From Myxococcales bacterium (lineage in GTDB: Bacteria > Myxococcota_A > Polyangia > Haliangiales > Haliangiaceae), in contig JAEUJY010000162.1 of the NCBI GenBank assembly GCA_016794525.1, forward strand, positions 1-55,956: a stretch of 55,956 nucleotides of DNA, given 5' to 3'. The translations under genes and the position numbers were made by a program. The notes under the pieces are model-generated. The model saw nothing but the letters and a program-made list of their open reading frames with translations. It was not told the origin of the DNA and ran no database searches. Positions 19,682 through 27,063 of this stretch are shown here, one piece after another. The stretch's first letter is position 1. Each line of letters begins with the position of its first letter.

Positions 19682-20700
19682 GGCGCGCCTCCGTCGGGCT
19701 TGGTCGGCCCGGGCGCCGCGGTGCCGGCGGGCGCGGGCTCGCGCTTGGGCCGCATGTTGCGCCACGCCAGGATCGCGAGCGTGCCGAGGAAGCCGAGCGG
19801 CGCGATCAGGTTGTTGTAGATCGCGTGCTGCAACGACTCCGAGATGCGCGCCGGCGCCACCTTGGGCAGCGGCGGCTTGTTCAGCAGCTCGAAGCGCACC
19901 CCCGACAGGTGCAGCACCTGGGTGCCGCCGATCTCGGTCTCACCGTAGGTGCGCTCGACGTAGTGGGCGACCGGCCCCTGGAAGCTGTCGGTGCCGCCGA
20001 TCTTGCCGCGCGGGTACGTGGTCTGGGTGCCCGGCGTCAGGCTGCGCCGCCGCTCGATCTCCTTCTTCAGATCGATGACCGGCCCGAACAGCGTCGCGCC
20101 GGTGGGACACACCTCGGCGCACGCGGCGTACTTGCCCTCGTCCATCCGGTGCTGGCACAGCTGGCACTTCGAGATCTTGGGGATCGCCTGGTCGTAGGTG
20201 AACCGCGGCACGTTGAACGGGCACGCCGCCACGCAGTAGCGACAGCCGATGCACGCCTCGACGTTGTAGTGGACCACGCCGGAGTGGGGGTCCTTGGTCA
20301 TCGCCGACACCGGGCACGCCGACACGCACGACGGATCCACGCAATGCATGCACGAGACCTTGGTGAAGGCGAAGCCGTCCTGCTCCTGGTCCTTGTGGGT
20401 CGCGGTGCCGCTGCGGTAGGCCTTGATGACGTTGAGGGTCTTGCCCGAGATGTCGAGCGGGGCGTCCCAGTAGTTGCCGATCGCGAGCGCGGTGTGCTCG
20501 GCCGGCATGTCGTTGGCCTCCTTGCACGCCGACATGCACGCGCGGCAGCCGATGCACAGCGTGCCGTCGTAGAGGAGCCCGACCGCGTCGTCGGGCAGCT
20601 GGTGCGCGCCGCGCGCCTGGGCCTCCTTGCACAGCGGCGTGGCGGCGACCGCGCCGGCGCCGCCGGCGATCCCCTTGAGCAGGTTCCTGCGGGTCAGCAT
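19678..20700 (-). CDS. hybA: Hydrogenase ferredoxin-like electron-transfer subunit HybA
   Basis: Periplasmic iron-sulfur protein passing electrons from the small subunit to the membrane subunit. 340 residues from ATG 20700. N-terminal twin-arginine signal (TRRNLLKGIAGGAGA). Sixteen cysteines in four clusters fit four [4Fe-4S] centres: CIGCRACMSAC, CMHCVDPSCVSACP, CIGCRYCVAACP and CQLCQHRMDEGKYAACAEVCP in part. A C-terminal hydrophobic helix (LGFLGTLAILAW, ~300-315) can anchor it. Starts 9 bases after hybO. The gene order O-A-B-C is that of the E. coli hyb operon. Confidence 0.95.
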   Translation of the reverse strand: MLTRRNLLKGIAGGAGAVAATPLCKEAQARGAHQLPDDAVGLLYDGTLCIGCRACMSACKEANDMPAEHTALAIGNYWDAPLDISGKTLNVIKAYRSGTATHKDQEQDGFAFTKVSCMHCVDPSCVSACPVSAMTKDPHSGVVHYNVEACIGCRYCVAACPFNVPRFTYDQAIPKISKCQLCQHRMDEGKYAACAEVCPTGATLFGPVIDLKKEIERRRSLTPGTQTTYPRGKIGGTDSFQGPVAHYVERTYGETEIGGTQVLHLSGVRFELLNKPPLPKVAPARISESLQHAIYNNLIAPLGFLGTLAILAWRNMRPKREPAPAGTAAPGPTKPDGGAP

Positions 20701-20709
20701 CGGGACCTC

Positions 20710-21858
20710 CTACTTGCCGTCGCCGGCGGCCGGCGGCTCGTCGGGCTGGTTGCCGAGGTTCTTGGCGAGGCGCGCGCCGACGCCGATCGCCAGGCCGCCG
20801 ACCGCGGCGACGGTCGCGACCGTCGCCAGCGTGCTGCCCTTGCCCTGGTTCTCCGCGGGCCGCGCGAACTGGGTCGGCGGCGTCACGGTCAGGAGCTCGG
20901 CCAGCGCGTGGATCGGCTTGGCGAAGCCGACGCCCTTCTCGGTGCACCCGATGCAGGGGTGGCCGGTGCCGACCGGCCACGAGCCGGTGCCGACGTCGCC
21001 GAACAGGATCGAGGGGCAGTTGGCGTAGGTCTCGGGGCCCTTGCAGCCGAGCTTGTACAGGCACCAGCCCTGGCGGTGGCCCTCGTCGCCGAACTCGGTC
21101 GCGAACCGGCCGGCGTCGAAGTGGGCGCGCCGCTCGCAGTTCTCGTGGATGAGGCGGCCGTAGGCGAACGTGGGGCGCCCCTTGCTGTCGAGCTCGGGCA
21201 GCTTGCCGAGCACGAGGTAGTGCACGACGGTGGTGAGGAAGTTGTACGGGTTGGGCGGGCAGCCGGGGATGGTCAGGACCGGCTTGCCGAGGATCTCGCT
21301 GACCGGGCTGGCGCCGGTCGGGTTGGGCGAGGTCGACGGCATGCCGCCCCACGACGCGCACGACCCGATCGCGATCACCGCGGCGGCGTCGGCGGCGCAC
21401 TCCTTGACCAGCTCGATGGCGGTCTTGCCGCCGATCTTGCAGAACGCACCGTTCTGGCCGGTCGGGATGGCGCCCTCGACGACGAGGATGTACTGCCCCT
21501 TGTTGGCGGCCATCGCCGCCAGGCGCGCCTCCTCGGCTTGGTGCCCCGCCGCCGCCATCAAGGTCTCGTGGTAGTCGAGCGAGATCACGTCGAGGATGAG
21601 CTTCTCGAGGGTCGGGTGCTCGGCGCGGAGCAAGCTCTCGCTGCACCCGGTGCACTCCTGGAAGTGCAGCCAGATCACCGACGGCCGCTTGGCCGTCGTC
21701 AGCGCTTGCGCCACCGCGGGCGCCGCCGCCTGGGACAGGCCCATCGCCGCCGCCAGCCCCGCACAGAACTTCATGAAGTCACGCCTCGGCATCCCGAGGC
21801 GTCGCTCGACACCGTCGAGCGGGTCAGTCGTCTTGGCCAGCGGGAGCGTGCGTGGCAT
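20710..21858 (-). CDS. hybO: [NiFe] hydrogenase small subunit, group 1c type
   Basis: Iron-sulfur subunit that receives electrons from the Ni-Fe site and carries the Tat signal for the heterodimer. 382 residues from ATG 21858, which has a GGAGG ribosome site about 9 bases upstream. Tat motif PRRDFMKFC at ~24-32; C-terminal membrane helix (~345-368). Cluster ligands: ECTGCSES, GSCASWGG, PGCPPNP (proximal), HENCERR, CLYKLGCKGP, CPSI, PCIGCTE. The proximal motif is CTGC, not CTCC, so this is the standard oxygen-sensitive type rather than the six-Cys oxygen-tolerant type. Long stretches match E. coli HybO closely (for example RPTFAYGRLIHENCERR). First gene of the operon. Confidence 0.96.
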   Translation of the reverse strand: MPRTLPLAKTTDPLDGVERRLGMPRRDFMKFCAGLAAAMGLSQAAAPAVAQALTTAKRPSVIWLHFQECTGCSESLLRAEHPTLEKLILDVISLDYHETLMAAAGHQAEEARLAAMAANKGQYILVVEGAIPTGQNGAFCKIGGKTAIELVKECAADAAAVIAIGSCASWGGMPSTSPNPTGASPVSEILGKPVLTIPGCPPNPYNFLTTVVHYLVLGKLPELDSKGRPTFAYGRLIHENCERRAHFDAGRFATEFGDEGHRQGWCLYKLGCKGPETYANCPSILFGDVGTGSWPVGTGHPCIGCTEKGVGFAKPIHALAELLTVTPPTQFARPAENQGKGSTLATVATVAAVGGLAIGVGARLAKNLGNQPDEPPAAGDGK

Positions 21859-22115
21859 GGCGGGAGCCTCCAGGTCGCGGTGACGACGGCGCCACAGCTC
21901 GCGCTGCGGGTCTGCCTGGCCAACTGCATATGCTGCGCCTGGGATCTCGCTCCCGGTTCGCGCGCGATCCGCGCGCCACGTGGGTGGCGGGCGGGCGCCG
22001 CGTGCACGCCTTGCGGAGGCGCCGACCTTGCGCGCAGCGCGTCAATGCCACGCCGGGAACAGTCCGGTTCGCGCTCGCAACACTCGCGTTCGGGCCGCCG
22101 GCCGCGGCGCGGGGC
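21859..22115 (-). promoter_or_regulatory. Presumed promoter region of the hyb-hyp operon
   Basis: 257 bases without a gene, upstream of hybO and downstream of the ferritin-like gene. By position it must hold the operon promoter. I see a palindrome GCATATGC and one GGAGG ribosome site before hybO, but no convincing -35/-10 pair, FNR-type dyad or exact sigma54 (GG-N10-GC) promoter. TGGCATTGACGCGC comes near the sigma54 pattern but its spacing is one base short. Confidence 0.4.
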
Positions 22116-23279
22116 TCACATGAAGTTGCGGGTGTGCAACCCCGACAGGGCCGCGGCGCGTTCGGGCGCGAAGCCCAGCCGCACCAGCCGCTGCCGGCGC
22201 CCGTCGTCCATCGTCGTCGCCAGCGCGACCACCGCGGCGTGGCCGCGGCGCAGCGCCGCCGACGTCCAGCCGCCGGCCGCCAGCAGCACCAGCGCGTCGA
22301 ACACCTCGGCGTTGAGGCCGCTGGTGTGGGCGAGCGCGGCGTGGCGCCGCTCGATCGCCGCCGCCAGCCGATCGCGCAGCGACGGATCGTGCGCGCAGTG
22401 GCGGCCGAGGTGCGCCAGCCCGAACGCGACGTGGCGGGCCTCGTCCTGCGCCGCCAGCGTCGCCACCGCGCGGGTGCAGGCGTCGGGCGCGTGATCGCGC
22501 AGGAACCACAACAGCGCGAGGAAGCTGCCCTCGCCCAGCACCGACAACAGGAAGCTGGCGATCGCGAAGTCGGGCTCGGCGAACAAGCTCGCCAGCGACG
22601 CCTGGCCGCCCGCGGTCGACAGCCCCAGCGCGCCGCGCCGCAGCGTCGCGCGCCGGGTGAACACCTCGACGTGGCGGGCCTCGTCGGCGATCTGGATCGC
22701 CAGCAGCTGCATCACCTCGCGGAAGTGCGGGTGCAGCTTGCCGAGGAAGCGCGTCGGCACCAGCAGCGCCGCGGTCTCGTTCTCGATCAGGTACGTCATC
22801 ACCTGCACCACCGCGTCCTCGACCTCGGCCGGGTGCTCGGCCGGCGCGTCCCACGGGATCGCGGTGGCCGGGTCCCACTGCGCCGCGGCGGCCTGGGCGT
22901 ACAGGCGGGCCGCCTCGTCGGCCCACACCGCGTCCTTGTCGGCCAGCGGGAGATCGAGCGCCGGCGCGCCGGCCTCGACCAGCGCGCCGCGCGCGGCCAG
23001 CCCCCAGCGCGCCGGCGGGTGATCGACCGCGGCGTCGATCGCGCCGGCCCGTTCGGCGCCGCGCCAGCGATCGGCGGCGCTCGGCTCGATCAGCCACGCG
23101 TCGCCGGCGCGCGCGATCGCGCAGCCGCGGGCGCGGCACCACGCCGGCAGATCGACCGCCAGCGTCGGCGCGTCGCCGCGCACCCGGACCGCGCCGCCGC
23201 GGGCCAGCGCCCGCGCGACCGGCAGGTGGCCGCCCTCGTCGAGGCCGAGGTCGGCGAGGTCGACGTCGACCGGGGTCAC
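22116..23279 (-). CDS. TusA-like domain fused to diiron ferritin-like domain
   Basis: 387 residues from GTG 23279, overlapping the previous gene by 4 bases (GTGA). Residues ~1-70 resemble a TusA/SirA-type domain (sulfur-carrier fold; RVRGDAPTLAVDLPAWCRARGC), though the usual early CPxP motif is absent. From ~110 a ferritin-like four-helix diiron region follows: WDPATAIPWD, ENETAALLV, DEARHVEVF, LGEGSFLALL and QDEARHVAFG give two E...ExxH sets that could bind two irons. Such centres do O2-dependent oxidation or hydroxylation. No signal peptide, so cytoplasmic. Last gene of an operon with an acyl-CoA dehydrogenase-like and a PhnD-like protein; substrate unknown. The fusion and the missing Cys are odd. 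Confidence 0.75.
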   Translation of the reverse strand: MTPVDVDLADLGLDEGGHLPVARALARGGAVRVRGDAPTLAVDLPAWCRARGCAIARAGDAWLIEPSAADRWRGAERAGAIDAAVDHPPARWGLAARGALVEAGAPALDLPLADKDAVWADEAARLYAQAAAAQWDPATAIPWDAPAEHPAEVEDAVVQVMTYLIENETAALLVPTRFLGKLHPHFREVMQLLAIQIADEARHVEVFTRRATLRRGALGLSTAGGQASLASLFAEPDFAIASFLLSVLGEGSFLALLWFLRDHAPDACTRAVATLAAQDEARHVAFGLAHLGRHCAHDPSLRDRLAAAIERRHAALAHTSGLNAEVFDALVLLAAGGWTSAALRRGHAAVVALATTMDDGRRQRLVRLGFAPERAAALSGLHTRNFM

Positions 23280-24106
23280 CGCGGCCCGATCGTCGTCAGC
23301 CACGCGGCCAGCGAGCCGTCGCGGGTGACCGCGCGCTCGAGCGCGGCGTAGCCGCTGGTGCGGCCGGGCAGCCACCGGGTCAGCCCCTCGAGATCGAGCA
23401 GCGGCCGCACCGCCGGATCGTCGTACGACATCGCCAGCAGCACCTCGACGAAGCGCGCGATCGCTGGGTGGCCGTCGTCGAGCACGGTCATGTTGCAGTG
23501 GTCGTAGGGCGCGGTCTGGTGGACCACCCGCACCGCCCCCGGCGCCAGCAGGCCCTCGCGCGCGAACGCCAGCCGGTTGCCGTCGATCACGCACGCGGCG
23601 TCGACCTCGCCGGCCAGCAGCGCCTTGACCGCGTCGCGCTCGCCGCCGACGTGATCGCCGTGCTTGCCGACCAGCACGTCGTGGCGCACCGGCACCACCT
23701 CGACGCCGGCCTCGGCGAGCTCGCCGAGCGGGATCAGCGTCGCCTGCGGCGAGTCGCCGGCCCCGACCCCGATCCGCCGGCCGCGGAGGTCGGCGATCGT
23801 CGCAGGGCCGCGGTCGGCGCGCACCAGGATCACGCTGGTCAGATCGCGATCGGTGTCGCGCATCGCGACCGCCTGGGCCCGCCGCCCGGCGGCGGCCGCC
23901 GCGTGCTGGGCCTGCAGCCAGGCCAAGGGCGAGTTCCACGCCACGTCGACGTCGCCGCGCAGGTGCGCCGCGACCTGCCGCTCGTAGTTCGAGTACAGGA
24001 CGTAGTCGAACGGCACGCCGTGGGCGCGGAAGTGCGCCAGGAAGCCGTCCCAGATCGGGACCACCTTGGCGTCGTACGCCACCGCTCCGAGGATGAGATC
24101 ACGCAT
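23276..24106 (-). CDS. PhnD-like substrate-binding-fold protein without a signal peptide
   Basis: 276 residues from ATG 24106. The sequence follows the PhnD/SsuA/transferrin-type type-2 binding fold: ILGAVAYDAKVVPIW at the start, YVLYSNYERQVAAHLRGDVDVAWNSP, LRGRRIGVGAGDSPQATLIPL, DAACVIDGNRLAF. Family members normally are periplasmic receptors of phosphonate or sulfonate ABC importers, but there is no signal peptide here and no permease or ATPase nearby. It may be a cytoplasmic enzyme or sensor with this fold, as MqnA/MqnD are. It lies 35 bases after the acyl-CoA dehydrogenase-like gene and overlaps the TusA-ferritin gene, so the three act together. Confidence 0.75.
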   Translation of the reverse strand: MRDLILGAVAYDAKVVPIWDGFLAHFRAHGVPFDYVLYSNYERQVAAHLRGDVDVAWNSPLAWLQAQHAAAAAGRRAQAVAMRDTDRDLTSVILVRADRGPATIADLRGRRIGVGAGDSPQATLIPLGELAEAGVEVVPVRHDVLVGKHGDHVGGERDAVKALLAGEVDAACVIDGNRLAFAREGLLAPGAVRVVHQTAPYDHCNMTVLDDGHPAIARFVEVLLAMSYDDPAVRPLLDLEGLTRWLPGRTSGYAALERAVTRDGSLAAWLTTIGPR

Positions 24107-24141
24107 GTCGTCGGCCTCGCTTGTCGTGGTCGTTGCGGATG

Positions 24142-25260
24142 TCAAAACAGCGGCTGGCCGCAGACGACCTTGCCGATGAAGTCGTAGAGCACGTCGGAGG
24201 TCGGCGCCATGACCTGCGCCGCGCGGGCGTCGCGGAACGCGCGCTCGACGCCGCCCTCCTTGCGGAACGCCGCGCCGCCGCACACCCGCATCGCCAGCTC
24301 GGTGACCTCGGCGGCCGCGTCGCCGGCGGCGGCCTTGCACTCGAGCACGCGCAGCATCGCGTCGGCGCGGCCGGCGCCGATCGCCGCGACGGTGTCGGCC
24401 AGCAGCGTCCGGCACTGATCGGTGCGGATCCGCGCCCGCGCCAGGTAGGCGCGCACGGTCGGCAGGTCGGCGATCGTCGAGCCGGCGTGCTGGAACGGCG
24501 TCGCGGTCACGTGGGCCGCGGCGCGGGCGATCGCCGCGTCCATCAGGCCGCACGACACCGCGGTCGACATCGCGTTGAACCACGGCAAGACCGCGCCCAT
24601 CATCACGCCGAAGCCGGCGCCGTCGTCGCCGAGGCGCGCGCTGGCCGGCACCCGCACGTCCTCGGCGGTGACCGGGCTCGAGTCGTTGCCGCGCAGGCCC
24701 AGGCCGTCGAACCCGCCGTCGGCGAGGAGCAGCCCGGCGGTGGTGCGCGGCACCAGCCACAAGGTCGACAGCTCACCGCCGGCGGTGGGCTTGCTCGACC
24801 ACACGTAGCTGTCGGCGTGGCGCGCCGACGTGACCCAGCTCTTCTTCGCGGTCAGCCGGACGTGGTCGCCGTCGGCGGTCGCGGTCGAGACCGGCACCCA
24901 GAACTGGCTGCGCGAGCCGGCCTCCGAGAACGCCAGCGTGCCGAGGTGCGTGCCGGCGGCGATCGCCTCGCGCACCGCGCGCGGGCCGTGGGCCTCGATC
25001 ACGACGGTGGCCGCGTAGTGCATGCAGGTGATCATCGCGGTCGAGGCGCACGCGCGCGCCAGGGTCTCGACGACGTCGACCGCGGCGGCCAGGCCGAGGC
25101 CGTGGCCGCCGACGTCGGGGGACGACACCAGGCCGAGCAGGCCGCCGGCGCGGAGGGCGTCGATCGCCGCGGTCGGGAACTCGCCGCGGTCGGTGGCGAG
25201 GGCGTGGTCGGCCGCGACGGCGGCGGCGTGGGTCAGCGCGGAAGCGTACGCGAAGGTCAT
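24142..25260 (-). CDS. Acyl-CoA dehydrogenase family flavoprotein
   Basis: 372 residues from ATG 25260, the typical size. Fold features: an N-terminal helical domain (LRAGGLLGLVSSPDVGGHGLG), a middle beta domain with FAD-contact motifs LAFSEAGSRSQFW and KKSWVTSARHADSYVW, and a C-terminal helical domain (AAAGDAAAEVTELAMRVCGGAAF). The family includes true acyl-CoA dehydrogenases and flavin monooxygenases that attack sulfur or nitrogen compounds (DszC, SfnC type); its partners here (binding-fold protein, diiron protein with TusA-like domain) make a monooxygenase-like or desulfurising role plausible but unproven. First gene of the operon. Confidence 0.9.
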   Translation of the reverse strand: MTFAYASALTHAAAVAADHALATDRGEFPTAAIDALRAGGLLGLVSSPDVGGHGLGLAAAVDVVETLARACASTAMITCMHYAATVVIEAHGPRAVREAIAAGTHLGTLAFSEAGSRSQFWVPVSTATADGDHVRLTAKKSWVTSARHADSYVWSSKPTAGGELSTLWLVPRTTAGLLLADGGFDGLGLRGNDSSPVTAEDVRVPASARLGDDGAGFGVMMGAVLPWFNAMSTAVSCGLMDAAIARAAAHVTATPFQHAGSTIADLPTVRAYLARARIRTDQCRTLLADTVAAIGAGRADAMLRVLECKAAAGDAAAEVTELAMRVCGGAAFRKEGGVERAFRDARAAQVMAPTSDVLYDFIGKVVCGQPLF

Positions 25261-25407
25261 GGCACTCCGGGGCGAGCGCCACGGCGGGTCACTCGCGTCG
25301 AGGGTTGGCCCCGGTCACGCCGGGGCGGGTCCACAGTCAACGGCGGTACATCGCGGCGACGGTACCCCGGATCGCGGCCGGCCACGGGCGCCGCCGTCGA
25401 GATCCGC

Positions 25408-26040
25408 TCACCCGACCAGCAGCAGCGCCTGCAGCGCCAGCGCCCCGACCTCGAACACCACGCGCGCCGCCAGGCTGGCGCCCAGCCGCCGGCCGGCGCC
25501 GACGTAGATCACGCTGAGGCCGGCGCCGTAGATCGCCACGCCGAGGCGGTCGCCCGGCAGCGGCGCGATCGCCGCCTCGAGGGCCGCCGCCGCGACGACG
25601 CCACCGGCGATCGCGCCGACGCGCCCGACGCCGGCCGTGCCCAGCGCCGCCGCGACCGCCTCCAGCCACCACCGGCGCAGCGTCAGCTCGGCGGCCAGCG
25701 CCACCGCGATCACCACCGCCGCCAGCGTCGCCGCCTGCAGCGCCGAGCCGCGCACCACCGGCAGCTGGCTCCACTCGACCGAGCGCGCGGTCGCGTCGGC
25801 GATCGGCGCCGACAGCGCCAGCGCCAGCAGCAGCGCCAGCGCGCCGACCAGCGCGCCGCCGCCGATCACCTCGGCCCGCGCGTCGCGATCGGCGGCCCGC
25901 CACCAGGCCGCGCCGTCGAGCATCCGCAGCGCCGTCGCCAGCGCCAGCGCCAGGCCGATCCCGAACGGCCCGCCCACCGCCACGCCGCCCGCCACCGCGC
26001 CGAGCGCCAGCGCGCCGCGTATCAGGGTGCGAGCCGTCAC
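25408..26040 (-). CDS. Multi-pass membrane protein, degenerate CPBP-protease-like
   Basis: About 210 residues from GTG 26040 (GTG 26043 is equally possible). Six or so hydrophobic segments. The arrangement AAELTLRRWWLEAV followed by a glycine-rich helix and YVGAGRRLGASLAARVVFEV is like the CPBP/CAAX-protease core, where EExxxR and later H...N positions are catalytic. Here EE reads AE and the expected His reads Glu or Val, so if it belongs to the family it has lost activity. The alternative is an unrelated small membrane protein. No operon partner; nothing else recognised. Confidence 0.6.
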   Translation of the reverse strand: MTARTLIRGALALGAVAGGVAVGGPFGIGLALALATALRMLDGAAWWRAADRDARAEVIGGGALVGALALLLALALSAPIADATARSVEWSQLPVVRGSALQAATLAAVVIAVALAAELTLRRWWLEAVAAALGTAGVGRVGAIAGGVVAAAALEAAIAPLPGDRLGVAIYGAGLSVIYVGAGRRLGASLAARVVFEVGALALQALLLVG

Positions 26041-26096
26041 CACGATCGCCAGTGTGCCAGGCGCCGCGCGGCTGGCGAGCGGCGCCGGTCGAGCGT

Positions 26097-26978
26097 TCAG
26101 GCCGCGTGGCGGCCGAGCGCGCGGCGGATGTCGGCCAGCAGGTCGGGCAAGGTCGCGACCGACAGGCACGTCCGCAACAGCTCGGCCAGCCACGGCGTCG
26201 CCGACTCGGCGACGAACAGGCACTGCGACGGGTCGCGCGCCTTCAGCGTCACCGCCGCGCCGCGGGTGTCGTGGCCGGCCAGCGTCAGCGAGCTCTCGAT
26301 CGTGCCGGTCAGGCGCATCGCCGCGTACGCCGCCTCGTCGTCCCAGAACACCCGCAGCAGCGCGAAGAACGCCTCGCGCGTCACCTCGACCCACACGCCG
26401 ATCCGCAGCTCCTCGCCGTCGGCCAGCGCCACCGGCACCAGCGCGCGCACGAACACGCGGTCGTCGAGCTCGGCGAAGTTCTCCTGGTTGCGCGGCGACC
26501 GCTGGTCGGCCGGCAGCGCGAAGACGCAGTCGGGCAGCTTGAAGCTGAAGTCGCGGCCGTGCTCGCGATCGAACAGGTGGCGCACGTCGGGGTGGTGGCG
26601 CAGCACCTGATCGTGGAAGCCGAACAGCCGCGCCTTGGCCGCGGGGTCGGCGACGATCTCCTCGCGGCCGCGCACCGTCGCCGCGCCGGCCGCGAACCCC
26701 GGCAGCTCGGTCACCGGCGTGCGCTCGCCGTCGACCACCACCGCGGTGACGTGGGCGCCGTCGCGCCAGGTCCGCGTGCACGCCCACGCGCCGGGCGCCA
26801 CCTCGATCGCCATCCACCACACGCGATCGGCGCCGTGGATCGTCGGCATCGCGACCACCGCCGCGGCCTGGCCGTCGTGGCGCGCCTCGCCGCGGCTCAC
26901 CAGCCAGCGCCGGCCGCAGCCGCAGGTGCACGCCACGTCGCCGCGATCGGTCTCCACGAAGGCCGGGGCTGGATCCAT
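26097..26978 (-). CDS. DUF2199 domain protein
   Basis: 293 residues from ATG 26978. The C-terminal half has the DUF2199 pattern: FSFKLPDCVFALP, FVRALVPVALADGEELRIGVWVEV and VTLKARDPSQCLFV. The N-terminus carries a Cys-rich CTCGCGRRW that may bind a metal. The domain has no established function. No signal peptide. Divergent from the GMC oxidoreductase gene with 85 bases between the starts; a TATGCT box lies 6 bases before its ATG, so it may be translated from a leaderless mRNA. Confidence 0.75.
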   Translation of the reverse strand: MDPAPAFVETDRGDVACTCGCGRRWLVSRGEARHDGQAAAVVAMPTIHGADRVWWMAIEVAPGAWACTRTWRDGAHVTAVVVDGERTPVTELPGFAAGAATVRGREEIVADPAAKARLFGFHDQVLRHHPDVRHLFDREHGRDFSFKLPDCVFALPADQRSPRNQENFAELDDRVFVRALVPVALADGEELRIGVWVEVTREAFFALLRVFWDDEAAYAAMRLTGTIESSLTLAGHDTRGAAVTLKARDPSQCLFVAESATPWLAELLRTCLSVATLPDLLADIRRALGRHAA

Positions 26979-26984
26979 GGCGCG

Positions 26985-26990
26985 AGCATA
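26985..26990 (-). promoter_or_regulatory. -10 box TATGCT, 6 bases before ATG
   Basis: TATGCT on the minus strand ends 6 bases before the DUF2199 ATG, so transcription would begin at or near the start codon (leaderless). Confidence 0.45.
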
Positions 26991-27051
26991 GACGCCCGCG
27001 CCCCACGCGCGGCGAGATGATCGCCGTCAAGTCCGCCGCGGTGGCGCGCCC

Positions 27052-27057
27052 TACCCT
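27052..27057 (+). promoter_or_regulatory. -10 box TACCCT, 6 bases before ATG
   Basis: TACCCT ends 6 bases before the GMC oxidoreductase ATG, matching the leaderless spacing seen at other first-in-operon genes. Confidence 0.4.
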
Positions 27058-27063
27058 CGATCC

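Noticed and set aside
20710..21858. Oxygen-tolerant (six-cysteine) hydrogenase small subunit
   Set aside because: A Cys occurs in GAFCKIGG, but the key motif is ECTGCSES, not ECTCC; E. coli HybO, a standard enzyme, has the same arrangement.
21859..22115. Sigma54 promoter before hybO
   Set aside because: TGGCATTGACGCGC resembles the pattern but the GG-to-GC distance is one base short and no enhancer-like dyad was found.
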